64,000 nt of DNA from Brevibacillus fluminis (GTDB lineage: Bacteria; Bacillota; Bacilli; Brevibacillales; Brevibacillaceae): assembly GCF_003710825.1 (NCBI RefSeq), contig NZ_RHHQ01000014.1, forward strand, positions 1 to 64,000. Reading direction: 5' to 3'. Positions 16,690 to 24,173 of this stretch are shown here, piece by piece. The notes under the pieces were generated by a model. That model made no database searches. It saw only the letters and a list, made by a program, of their open reading frames with translations, and was not told where the DNA came from. Both the position numbers and the translations under genes were made by a program. Within the stretch, counting starts at the first letter, position 1; each line of letters starts with the position of its first letter.

Positions 16690-17967
16690 ATGCAAAATCT
16701 GTTGTTGTCCATTTCGCTTGTAGTAAACGCAATCATTTTGGTTTTACTGGTCATGCTGTTATTGCGAAAAGGGAACCAAAAGCCACAGGAACAGCTGAAG
16801 CAGCATTTGTACGCATTGGAAAAAGCGCAGGAAAAGGTAGAGCGCAGCCTGAAGGAGGAAGCGATCCACAACCGGCAGGAAGGAAATGCTGCGGCTAAGC
16901 AAATGCGCGAGGAGCTGACGCATTCACTGGGCACGTTCCACAAGACGATGTCGTCGCAGCTGCATGAGCTTACACTGATGAACGAACGGAAGCTGGAGCA
17001 AGTCCGGCAGACGTTGGAAGAAAAGCTTGTACAGCTGCAGGAAGATAACGGCCGCCGCTTGGAGCAAATGAGACAAACGGTCGATGAGAAGCTGCACGCG
17101 ACGCTGGAGCAGCGCTTGGGCGATTCGTTCAAGATGATCAGCGAGCGGTTGGAACAGGTGCACCGCGGATTGGGGGAAATGCAGTCGATCGCGGCAGGCG
17201 TGGGCGACTTGAAGAGGGTTCTCTCCAATGTAAAAACAAGGGGGACGCTAGGTGAAATCGCGCTGGAATCGCTCCTGGAACAAATCATGACCGTCGAGCA
17301 GTATGAAAAAAACGTCGCGGTGAAAAGCGGCCGCAGCGAACGAGTTGAATTCGCCATCAAGCTTCCTGCGGGCGATAGCCCTGACAGTCATGTGTGGCTG
17401 CCGATCGATTCCAAGTTTCCGCTGGAGGACTACCAACGGCTGCTCGATGCCCAGGAATCAGGGGATGTTCAGCTTGCGGCGGAAGCTGCCAAAGCGTTGG
17501 AGACGCGGGTTAAGCTCGAGGCCCGGACGATCCGCGACAAGTACATCGAGCCTCCGCACACTACGGAGTTCGCCCTCTTGTTTTTGCCGATCGAAGGTCT
17601 TTATGCGGAAGTCCTGCGCCGCCCGGGCTTATGGGATGCGCTTCAGCGTGAGCACCGCGTCATTGTAACCGGTCCTTCCACGCTCTCCGCATTGCTGAAC
17701 AGTCTGCAGATGGGCTTTCGCACGCTAGCGATCCAAAAGCGGTCGAGCGAGGTGTGGAAACTGCTGGGAGCAGCCAAGACGGAATTCGGCAAGTTTGGCG
17801 ACGTGCTGGAGAAAACGCAGAAGAAGCTCCAAGAGGCAACGAATGCAATCGATAGCGCGAAGGTGCGTACGCGCGCGATTGAACGAAACTTGCGAAATGT
17901 GGAAGAATTACCGACAGCAGAAGCCAACCGGATGTTTCCTGAGCTGGAAACGGTTCCACTCGATTAA
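16690..17967 (+). CDS. rmuC: DNA recombination protein RmuC
   Basis: The 425-residue protein has an N-terminal TM helix (about 1-25) and a long coiled coil to about residue 165. The RmuC nuclease-like core follows, with L-G-E-I-A-L-E, L-P-I-D-S-K-F-P-L-E-D-Y, R-D-K-Y-I-x-P-P-x-T-T-E-F-A and G-P-S-T-L motifs. RmuC limits inversions at short inverted repeats; the PD-(D/E)XK-like core suggests nuclease action. AAGGAGGGA precedes the ATG at 16690. It is monocistronic in appearance. Confidence 0.92.
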   Translation: MQNLLLSISLVVNAIILVLLVMLLLRKGNQKPQEQLKQHLYALEKAQEKVERSLKEEAIHNRQEGNAAAKQMREELTHSLGTFHKTMSSQLHELTLMNERKLEQVRQTLEEKLVQLQEDNGRRLEQMRQTVDEKLHATLEQRLGDSFKMISERLEQVHRGLGEMQSIAAGVGDLKRVLSNVKTRGTLGEIALESLLEQIMTVEQYEKNVAVKSGRSERVEFAIKLPAGDSPDSHVWLPIDSKFPLEDYQRLLDAQESGDVQLAAEAAKALETRVKLEARTIRDKYIEPPHTTEFALLFLPIEGLYAEVLRRPGLWDALQREHRVIVTGPSTLSALLNSLQMGFRTLAIQKRSSEVWKLLGAAKTEFGKFGDVLEKTQKKLQEATNAIDSAKVRTRAIERNLRNVEELPTAEANRMFPELETVPLD

Positions 17968-18050
17968 CCTTTTGCACCTCGTTGCTATTGCTCCTTGGAA
18001 AAGGACTACACTATAATAGGAGGAAATCAGAGTAATAGGAGTGGGGCCAA

Positions 18051-18938
18051 ATGATTCAAAGGAAACCGGACTGGCTCAAGATAAACCTTGTCTCGGGCGA
18101 GGAGCTGGCAAACTTTAAGGAATTAAAGCAGATGATGCGCGGCAAAACACTGCACACTGTCTGTGAAGAGGCCAAGTGCCCCAATATCCATGAATGCTGG
18201 GCCAATCGGACTGCAACTTTCATGATTTTAGGAGATATTTGTACACGAGCCTGTCGTTTTTGCGCGGTGAAGACAGGCCTGCCGACTGAATTAGATTTGG
18301 CTGAGCCGGAACGCGTCGCAGAAGCTTCCGAGCAAATGGGCTTGAAGCATGTCGTGGTGACATCCGTAGCCCGCGACGATTTGGCTGATGGCGGCTCGCA
18401 AATTTTTGCCGAAACGATCAAAGCGATTCGCCGTCGCCTGCCGCTTGCGACCGTCGAGGTGCTCATCCCGGATTTCATGGGCAACTGGGACTCGTTGAAA
18501 ACGGTTATGGATGCCAAGCCGGACGTGTTGAACCACAACATTGAAGCGGTGCGCCGCCTATCGGACCGCGTACGTGCACGTGCGAAATACGATCGGACAC
18601 TAGAGCTGCTGCGCCAATCCAAATTGATGCAGCCGACGATCCCGACCAAATCGAGCTTGATGATAGGTGTCGGCGAAACGATCGAAGAAATACTGGAGAC
18701 GATGGACGATTTGCGTGCGGTAGACGTGAACATCATGACGATCGGACAGTATTTGCAGCCGACCAAGAAGCATATTGCAGTGGAAAAATATTATCATCCT
18801 GATGAATTCGCTATGTTGAAGGAAGAAGGCATGAAGCGGGGCTTCAGTCACGTAGAGGCAGGACCGCTGGTGCGCAGCTCGTATCATGCACATGAGCAAG
18901 CGAATGCAGCTAAAGAAGCGATTGCACAAGGATCATAA
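18051..18938 (+). CDS. lipA: Lipoyl synthase
   Basis: The 295-residue radical-SAM enzyme inserts two sulfurs into protein-bound octanoyl groups. Both Fe-S clusters are visible: the auxiliary cluster motif C-E-E-A-K-C-P-N-I-H-E-C and the radical-SAM motif C-T-R-A-C-R-F-C, plus a C-terminal R-S-S-Y-H-A segment whose serine ligates the auxiliary cluster in the family. Position beside the LytH-like gene and a YhcN lipoprotein matches yutB of B. subtilis. The ATG at 18051 follows AGTGGGG. Confidence 0.96.
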   Translation: MIQRKPDWLKINLVSGEELANFKELKQMMRGKTLHTVCEEAKCPNIHECWANRTATFMILGDICTRACRFCAVKTGLPTELDLAEPERVAEASEQMGLKHVVVTSVARDDLADGGSQIFAETIKAIRRRLPLATVEVLIPDFMGNWDSLKTVMDAKPDVLNHNIEAVRRLSDRVRARAKYDRTLELLRQSKLMQPTIPTKSSLMIGVGETIEEILETMDDLRAVDVNIMTIGQYLQPTKKHIAVEKYYHPDEFAMLKEEGMKRGFSHVEAGPLVRSSYHAHEQANAAKEAIAQGS

Positions 18939-18946
18939 AGGTAAGG

Positions 18947-18985
18947 AAAAATCCCCTGGCTTGTCACCAAGTACAGGGGATTTTT
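18947..18985. terminator. Bidirectional terminator after lipA
   Basis: A perfect 12-bp stem AAAAATCCCCTG/CAGGGGATTTTT has a 15-nt loop. It serves lipA and the convergent YhcN-type gene. Confidence 0.92.
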
Positions 18986-18993
18986 AAAACATG

Positions 18994-19986
18994 TTATTTC
19001 ATTCCTGTCGTGTGATGCATATCGGAACGTGTACCCATCCGATTGCTCTCTTCACGGTCGGTCATGCCGCCGAAACGTTTGATCAAGGCATTGATTTGCG
19101 AATCGTTTTGCGGCAAGGTCGAATTGGCGTGGGTTGTCGTGCTGGCGACGCGCGTCAGCTCGGCAATCATACCAGGGTCGTCCGTCACATAAACCTTGTA
19201 GTAGCGCGGAGCGATGGACATGGCGTTCATGCGAGCTTTGTTTTTGCTGTCGTGCGCATTTTTGTGGTCCGTGGTGCAGCCGACAAAAATCTCTTCATCC
19301 GTTACCAGAACAGTGCTGCTACGGATGCCCGGAACACTGTTGGTGACGTCAGCGACGGCTTTGGCAAGCGCATTGCGATCCACATAGACACGGCTGTGTG
19401 CAGTCGAATAGGTACGTGCATGAACGGCATCAATCTTCGCATAGCCCATGGATGGCATGTTATTTTGCGCCGTGTTCATGCGTGTCGACTGGTACATGGA
19501 TTGGCCAGTTACAGTGGCGTAGCGCGTATGGAGGCCGGCATTATTCGTGGTGCCGTACGCGCTGTAAGTGCCTGCGCCGCGATAGCCTGTTCCGCCGTAA
19601 CCGGTATAACCCGTCAAGCCGCCTGTGTTGTAGCCATTGTTATACGTGTTGCCAGTGCCGCCATAGGGGTTAAAACCCGTTCCGGTAGTCCCGGTACCGC
19701 CATAGCCGGTCGTGCCGGTTGTACCTGTGGTACCCGTGGTTCCTGCACCAGTACCGTAACCGGTAGTTCCTACGGTGCCATAGCCGTTGTAGCCGGTCCC
19801 GTAGTAGTTGGTGGTTCCATCATGCATGGTGCCGTAGGTACCGATACGGTGAGCAGCATTGGTCCCATACTGCTGGACCTTTGTCCCAGCTGGTTGATTG
19901 GTATTGGGAGCAGCTGTTCTGTTACCGCAAGCTGTCGTAAGCAAAGCCACCCCTGCTAATGCACCGTAAAGCCATGTCTTTTTCAT
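18994..19986 (-). CDS. YhcN/YlaJ-type sporulation lipoprotein with Gly-Thr-Tyr repeats
   Basis: The 330-residue lipoprotein has a signal peptide ending at lipobox LTTAC (C20). Residues of about 40-155 are an unusual low-complexity stretch dominated by G, T, Y and N in short T-G-Y-G/T-T-G units. A YhcN-like domain then runs to the C-terminus (K-A-V-A-D-V-T-N-S-V-P-G, V-Y-V-T-D-D-P), followed by a Met/His/Arg-rich tail. It occupies the place of yutC in B. subtilis, a spore-associated YhcN-family protein. AGGAGGTG lies before the ATG. Repeat length probably varies between strains. Confidence 0.85.
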   Translation of the reverse strand: MKKTWLYGALAGVALLTTACGNRTAAPNTNQPAGTKVQQYGTNAAHRIGTYGTMHDGTTNYYGTGYNGYGTVGTTGYGTGAGTTGTTGTTGTTGYGGTGTTGTGFNPYGGTGNTYNNGYNTGGLTGYTGYGGTGYRGAGTYSAYGTTNNAGLHTRYATVTGQSMYQSTRMNTAQNNMPSMGYAKIDAVHARTYSTAHSRVYVDRNALAKAVADVTNSVPGIRSSTVLVTDEEIFVGCTTDHKNAHDSKNKARMNAMSIAPRYYKVYVTDDPGMIAELTRVASTTTHANSTLPQNDSQINALIKRFGGMTDREESNRMGTRSDMHHTTGMK

Positions 19987-20108
19987 TGGAACACCTCCTG
20001 GATATAATGTGCCCGGATGCACAGAGTTGTTTTCGAGGGAAAAACATGTGTACATTCTAAAAATGTGTTAATATGGTATCGATGTTCTCGCAAAAGGAGG
20101 AAGCTGGG

Positions 20109-20663
20109 TTGATTCGCACACAAGCTGGTATCTATGAACTAATCGAAGAAAACCGAAACGGTTGGAATCCGGAAGCCTTTAAGGAACGGTACAGCGATGT
20201 GTTGGACAAGTACGATTTTATTGTGGGCGACTGGGGCTATGGCCAGCTTCGGATGCGCGGCTTTTATGAGAACACAAACCGGAAAGTCCCCTTTGAGCAA
20301 AAGATCGCTACGCTGGATGAATACTTGCAAGAATTTTGTAATTTTGGCTGTCCTTATTTCGTGCTGAGACGCACCAAGGCGATCTCGCGTGGGGAAGGCA
20401 CAGAGCAGCTGACGCAAGCTGAATTGGAAGCGCTTGACATTAGCGAAATCGTTGTGCAGCGTACCGAAACGCCTCCGCGTTTTTCGCGCGGCCAGCAAGA
20501 GGGGAAACAGGAGCAGAAGCAGCGTCCATTCCGCCAAAAAGAACAGCGTTTCAATGAGCGGTCCAATCGTGACCAGAAACGACCATTTCCACCGCGGCAA
20601 CACCGGGAAAAAGTGACCCAAGGTGAAAAGCGTGGTTCCGACCATAAACCGACCAATCCGTGA
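20109..20663 (+). CDS. yutD: YutD family protein with long basic tail
   Basis: The TTG at 20109 is chosen for AGGAGG 8 nt upstream, giving 184 residues. Residues 1-120 match YutD (DUF1027): Y-D-F-I-V-G-D-W-G-Y-G-Q-L-R-M-R-G-F-Y and C-N-F-G-C-P-Y-F-V-L-R-R. Residues of about 120-184 are a disordered Arg/Gln/Lys-rich extension not expected in the short B. subtilis protein. The family function is not established. Position between the YhcN gene and yutE follows the conserved order. Confidence 0.85.
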   Translation: MIRTQAGIYELIEENRNGWNPEAFKERYSDVLDKYDFIVGDWGYGQLRMRGFYENTNRKVPFEQKIATLDEYLQEFCNFGCPYFVLRRTKAISRGEGTEQLTQAELEALDISEIVVQRTETPPRFSRGQQEGKQEQKQRPFRQKEQRFNERSNRDQKRPFPPRQHREKVTQGEKRGSDHKPTNP

Positions 20664-20671
20664 TGCAACAC

Positions 20672-20716
20672 AAAAAAGCCTCTTTCCGGTTCGTTCCGAG
20701 AAAGAGGCTTTTTTCT
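20672..20716. terminator. Terminator after yutD
   Basis: AAAAAAGCCTCTTTC pairs with GAAAGAGGCTTTTTT around a 13-nt loop. It is strong in both directions and shared with the convergent Tyr/Pro-rich gene. Confidence 0.92.
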
Positions 20717-20722
20717 AACTTC

Positions 20723-21028
20723 TCAAAAATGATTGCTGCTGTTCGTTTCGTACTCCGCAGCCCCCATCGACTGATAGCCATAATACGGATATGGGTATGG
20801 ATATGGCGGATAGGGGGAATAGGGATAATACGGATAGTAGCTTGGTGGATAATATGGATAGTACGGATAATACGGGTAGTAATGATGATGGTGTCTGAAC
20901 CTCGATGATTCATGATGATCGTGCCATCTCGCAGGTTCAGGAACGAATGGAGCAGCAGCCTGCATGTCAGCATACGGTTGGTGCATGTCAGCATGCGATT
21001 GTGACTCGAATTTATATTCCTCTTGCAT
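20723..21028 (-). CDS. Tyr/Pro-rich coat-like protein
   Basis: The 101-residue protein has a charged N-terminus (about 1-35), a His cluster (R-H-H-H-H) and then about 40 residues made of Y-P-Y and Y-P-P units. Such Tyr-rich sequences occur in Bacillus spore coat proteins that become cross-linked through tyrosines; assignment to the coat is inference from composition and from sporulation neighbours. No homologue is recognised. Start ATG at 21028. Confidence 0.6.
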   Translation of the reverse strand: MQEEYKFESQSHADMHQPYADMQAAAPFVPEPARWHDHHESSRFRHHHHYYPYYPYYPYYPPSYYPYYPYSPYPPYPYPYPYYGYQSMGAAEYETNSSNHF

Positions 21029-21136
21029 GGGTACTCATCGACGCTCCCTCTACTAAGCTGATTTCTCGATGTAGTATACGGGGCATCAGCCCAGTGAGCG
21101 AGTTGTCCTGCCGAAAATGGGCGCAAAAAAAAGGAA

Positions 21137-21406
21137 CTAAATCACGGTTGTCAGGAAAGAATGCAGATCTTCCGCTTCCTCATCGTTCAGATTGAACGCA
21201 TGGGCGAGATAGCCTTCTTCGTCCAGGTCGTCGTGGCCGATAATCGCGCTACGGCCATTTTGGATGTTGATGACAACCTTTTTGCCATAAAAGCGGCTGG
21301 TTGTCAGGATAATCAGGTCAAAGCGGACCGTATCACCGGTGAAGCTCACGAACCGAGTGTTGACAGTTTCCGTTTCATCGTACAGGTAAAAACGCTCATA
21401 ACTCAT
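21137..21406 (-). CDS. DUF3055 family small protein
   Basis: The roughly 89-residue acidic protein contains T-R-F-V-S-F-T-G, R-F-Y-G-K-K, N-G-R-S-A-I-I-G and a D-L-D-E-E-G-Y-L-A-H-x-F-x-L segment, as in the DUF3055 group of Bacillales. Function unknown. The ATG at 21406 has AGGTG 6 nt upstream; a GTG three codons earlier overlaps that site. The stop lies 10 nt beyond the next upstream gene pattern, downstream of glpX on the same strand, so co-transcription with glpX is possible. Confidence 0.65.
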   Translation of the reverse strand: MSYERFYLYDETETVNTRFVSFTGDTVRFDLIILTTSRFYGKKVVINIQNGRSAIIGHDDLDEEGYLAHAFNLNDEEAEDLHSFLTTVI

Positions 21407-21415
21407 GCAAGGCAC

Positions 21416-22390
21416 CTACTTCCACGTTAAATTAGGTTTATTTTCAAGATTATGCAAGGCGCGAATGAAACGAACGGTTTTTGTCTTGGCTCTCATGACC
21501 AGCGAGTGGGTCTCGACCGTATCGTCACCCAGATAGCGGACGCCTTGTAAAAGTTCGCCGTCCGATACGCCGGTTGCGGCAAAAATTGCATCATCGCCGC
21601 GGACAAGGTCGTCCAAGGTGAAAACCTGGTCAGGATCGGCGATGCCCATGCGGACACAACGCTCACGTTCTGCTTCATTTTGCGGTTTGAGCTGGGCAAG
21701 CATCTCGCCACCGAGACACTTGATTGCCGCGGCGCTGATTACGCCCTCCGGGGCACCACCGATGCCAATGAACAGATCGATTCCCGTGCTTGGCAAACAG
21801 GCTGCGATCGCAGCGCCCACATCGCCGTCGCCGAACAGCTTGACCCGTGCGCCCTTTTCACGAACGGCATCGATGATATGCTGGTGCCGATCGCGCTCCT
21901 GGATGATCACCGTTACGTCTTGGATGCGCTTGTTGTTGGCCTTGGCCACCTTGTCGATCAGCGTCTCGATGGAATCGTCGAGCGAGACGGTCCCTTTTGC
22001 ACGCGGGCCGACTACCAGCTTCATCATGTACATATCTGGGGCGTGCAGCAATGTTCCCCGGTCGCCGAGCGCGACGACTGACATGGCATTTCCGTGCCCT
22101 TTTGCAACAATGGTCGTTCCTTCAAGCGGATCAACCGCTACATCCACTTCAGGAGATTCGATCGCCTGATTGCCCACTGGTTCTCCAATATAGAGCATCG
22201 GTGCCTCGTCCAGCTCACCTTCGCCGATCACGACAGTCCCGCGCATCGCGATTGTATCGAACATCGCACGCATCGCGCTGGTTGCCGCACCGTCCGCCTC
22301 GTTTTTCTTGCCGCGGCCAAGCCACTCCGCCGAAGCAAGCGCCGCCATTTCTGTTACTCTGACTACTTCTAGCGCCAGTTCCCTGTCCAT
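21416..22390 (-). CDS. glpX: Class II fructose-1,6-bisphosphatase
   Basis: The 324-residue GlpX enzyme hydrolyses fructose 1,6-bisphosphate in gluconeogenesis. Family motifs visible are the N-terminal G-R-G-K-K-N-E-A-D-G-A-A, the metal-site segment I-G-E-G-E-L-D-E-A-P, D-P-L-E-G-T-T and G-I-G-G-A-P-E-G-V. The ATG at 22390 follows an AAGAGGAGG site. DUF3055 gene starts 10 nt after its stop. Confidence 0.95.
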   Translation of the reverse strand: MDRELALEVVRVTEMAALASAEWLGRGKKNEADGAATSAMRAMFDTIAMRGTVVIGEGELDEAPMLYIGEPVGNQAIESPEVDVAVDPLEGTTIVAKGHGNAMSVVALGDRGTLLHAPDMYMMKLVVGPRAKGTVSLDDSIETLIDKVAKANNKRIQDVTVIIQERDRHQHIIDAVREKGARVKLFGDGDVGAAIAACLPSTGIDLFIGIGGAPEGVISAAAIKCLGGEMLAQLKPQNEAERERCVRMGIADPDQVFTLDDLVRGDDAIFAATGVSDGELLQGVRYLGDDTVETHSLVMRAKTKTVRFIRALHNLENKPNLTWK

Positions 22391-22528
22391 GTCGTCCTCC
22401 TCTTGCCGGTTATTCTATCGTTGTTCAAGGTTCGTACACATTTTAACACATGACAGGTTAATCGCCAGTATATATCGTGACAGAAACGATAATTCTGGTA
22501 TACTGGGTGAAGAAAAGGGGGAAAAGCC

Positions 22529-22645
22529 ATGACGGGTGGCAATTCTTATTTGCAAGAAGGCGAGTTGGTTTTGCTCGCATTGATCCTTACGTTCGTGGGC
22601 ACGCTATGGTACGCCAAACGCGCGTCTAAGAAGAAAAAACAATAG
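22529..22645 (+). CDS. 38-residue single-pass membrane protein
   Basis: A short frame starts at ATG 22529 with AAAAGGGGG 6-9 nt upstream and ends at TAG 22643. It encodes an acidic start, one hydrophobic helix (about residues 12-27) and a K-K-K-K-Q tail, giving a positive-inside orientation. It lies 13 nt before yutE and is probably co-transcribed. No homologue recognised. Confidence 0.6.
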   Translation: MTGGNSYLQEGELVLLALILTFVGTLWYAKRASKKKKQ

Positions 22646-22658
22646 GCGGGGATTCATC

Positions 22659-23093
22659 TTGTACGACGTCAATACTACAAAAATCGAACAAGTTTTAACC
22701 CATATGAAAAAAATGCTGGAAATTTTGCATGAGCTCGTGGCGGAAGGTGAACAAAGCATCGCGAATAGCCGGGTTTCAACCGTGGCGATGGAGCGCGCTT
22801 TGCACCTGTCCATTGAAGCGATCGCTGATGTAGGCAATGCGTTGATCGACGGCTTCATCATGCGCGATCCAGGCAGCTACACCGATATCGTTGAAATTTT
22901 GCGAGATGAGCGCGTCATCGACGATCAAGATGCGAAGACGTTGACGGAGACGGTTTTGTTCCGCAAGCATCTCGTGAATGAATATACCCAAGTTCCGGTT
23001 TCGCAAATGGTCCGACTTGTGGAGGAGTCATTGCCTGCATTAGAGGCATTCGCCCCCAAGGTACAGGCTTATTTGAAACAGGAGCTCTTTTAG
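22659..23093 (+). CDS. yutE: YutE, DUF86/HepT-like protein
   Basis: The 144-residue all-helical protein belongs to the DUF86 family and has the conserved position of yutE. HepT toxins of this family carry R-X4-6-H-X-Y; here the matching place reads R-K-H-L-V-N-E-Y, so the His before X-Tyr is missing, and the canonical RNase or AMPylation-target motif is degenerate. There is no partner MntA-type nucleotidyltransferase next to it. A housekeeping role is likelier than toxin. The TTG start at 22659 follows GGCGGGG. Confidence 0.75.
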   Translation: MYDVNTTKIEQVLTHMKKMLEILHELVAEGEQSIANSRVSTVAMERALHLSIEAIADVGNALIDGFIMRDPGSYTDIVEILRDERVIDDQDAKTLTETVLFRKHLVNEYTQVPVSQMVRLVEESLPALEAFAPKVQAYLKQELF

Positions 23094-23199
23094 TCTGGTC
23101 AAAAATGAAAAGCGCTTAAAGTGCGCAGACAATAGAGTGCAATCTTTTTATTAGCAGTGAAGGGATTTGCGGAAAAAAGAAGAACGGCGCCTTAACGAT

Positions 23200-23330
23200 A
23201 CCAGTTCGGTGGAGCGGAAAATGGAACATTCTTCGCACCACACACAACCGAGAAAAGACACCCGTCGCGCAGCGTAAGGCCTTGAGGCCGTCCCCTTGTG
23301 GGTAACGTCATACGTCGTGGGACTTTTTTC
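23200..23330 (+). ncRNA. Candidate structured RNA or long 3' UTR
   Basis: TCGGT (23206-23210), GG and GCG pair with CGC, CC and ACCGA (to 23251), forming an interrupted hairpin. GGCC-TTGA-GGCC (23278-23289) is a tetraloop hairpin. GTCCC (23290-23294) pairs with GGGAC (23319-23323), enclosing ACGT-CAT-ACGT, and is followed by six T. It matches no RNA family I recall. It could be the 3' UTR of yutE or a separate small RNA. Confidence 0.35.
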
Positions 23331-23376
23331 CGGAAATCCTTGAACCACTGTTAGGAACATTAAACAATACGGCAGG

Positions 23377-23399
23377 TGGCCCGTCTAAGGCCATTTTTT
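23377..23399 (+). terminator. Terminator-like hairpin
   Basis: TGGCC and GGCCA enclose a 7-nt loop, followed by six T, upstream of the SufR-like gene. Confidence 0.55.
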
Positions 23400-23466
23400 A
23401 TACTAAAATGTTTACTAAAGAGAGAAAATCGGATACAATGGTAAGAAAGAGGGGCGGTGAATAACG

Positions 23467-24105
23467 ATGACGAGCGACAACAATTCGACCCGTGACCAAA
23501 TCCTGAACATGTTGAAAACAAAGGGACCACTGCCTGTAAGTGACATGGCGGTTGCATTGGGCATTACGGAAATGGCGGTACGACGCCATCTTAATACATT
23601 GGAACGGGATAATTTGATCAAGTCATCCCTCGTCCGCCAAGCGATGGGCAGACCGACGAACGTATACTCTTTGTCCCAGGAAGCGGATGAGCTGTTTCCG
23701 CGCAACTACTCCACGCTGACGCTTGATTTCCTGCAAGATTTGCGGGAAATGGACGGAATGGGCAAAGTTGAAAGTTTGTTCAAACGCAGGGAAGACCGGC
23801 TTGAAGAAACCTACCGGACGCAGATGTCCTCGAGTGACAAGCTGCGGGATCGCGTAGAAACATTGGCTGAATTGCAAAATCAAAAGGGCTATATGGTCGA
23901 ATGGGACCAAGACCCGACGACTGGCAACTTTTTCATCAAAGAGTTCAATTGCCCGATCGCGCAGGTGGCTCGCGAATTCACGCAGGCGTGCAACTGTGAG
24001 CTGTCGCTGTTTCGCCGCGTGCTGAAAGCGGAAGTGGATCAAACCTCTTGCATGGCAAAAGGTGGAGACCACTGTGTTTTCCGCATTCACGCAGCTGAAC
24101 AATAA
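23467..24105 (+). CDS. SufR-like iron-sulfur transcriptional regulator
   Basis: The 212-residue protein has an N-terminal winged helix of the DeoR/ArsR type (residues 5-65) and a C-terminal cysteine-rich domain with C162-X12-C175, then C177, C195 and C203. The C-X12-C spacing is that of SufR, which binds a [4Fe-4S] cluster and represses suf genes in other phyla. A regulator of Fe-S assembly would suit neighbours LipA, NfuA and IscA-like carriers. The suf operon itself is not in the window. Start ATG 23467 behind GGGGCGGTG. Confidence 0.78.
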   Translation: MTSDNNSTRDQILNMLKTKGPLPVSDMAVALGITEMAVRRHLNTLERDNLIKSSLVRQAMGRPTNVYSLSQEADELFPRNYSTLTLDFLQDLREMDGMGKVESLFKRREDRLEETYRTQMSSSDKLRDRVETLAELQNQKGYMVEWDQDPTTGNFFIKEFNCPIAQVAREFTQACNCELSLFRRVLKAEVDQTSCMAKGGDHCVFRIHAAEQ

Positions 24106-24114
24106 CTTTTACAC

Positions 24115-24141
24115 AATCCACTCGATCGGGTGGATTTTTTA
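24115..24141 (+). terminator. Terminator after SufR-like gene
   Basis: AATCCAC pairs with GTGGATT, followed by a T run. Confidence 0.8.
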
Positions 24142-24173
24142 TATATTTTTGCAACGGAAACAGGAGGGCATCG

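Larger units (their letters stand above)
23094..23466 (+). other. Intergenic region with structured RNA candidate
   Basis: No protein gene is supported. Several hairpins occur in series on the + strand and end at two T runs (see the ncRNA entry and the terminator at 23377). The segment from 23400 on probably contains the promoter of the SufR-like gene. Confidence 0.5.

Noticed and set aside
18991..19959. Plus-strand frame opposite the YhcN-type gene
   Set aside because: It mirrors the Gly/Thr repeat region on the other strand. The minus-strand reading has a lipobox, ribosome site and conserved domain.
22659..23093. Toxin-antitoxin interpretation of the HepT-like gene
   Set aside because: No MntA-type partner, a degenerate motif, and conserved yut-block synteny.
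23151..23360. Minus-strand frame in the gap after yutE
   Set aside because: No ribosome site and unusual composition. The region is better explained by structured RNA or UTR.
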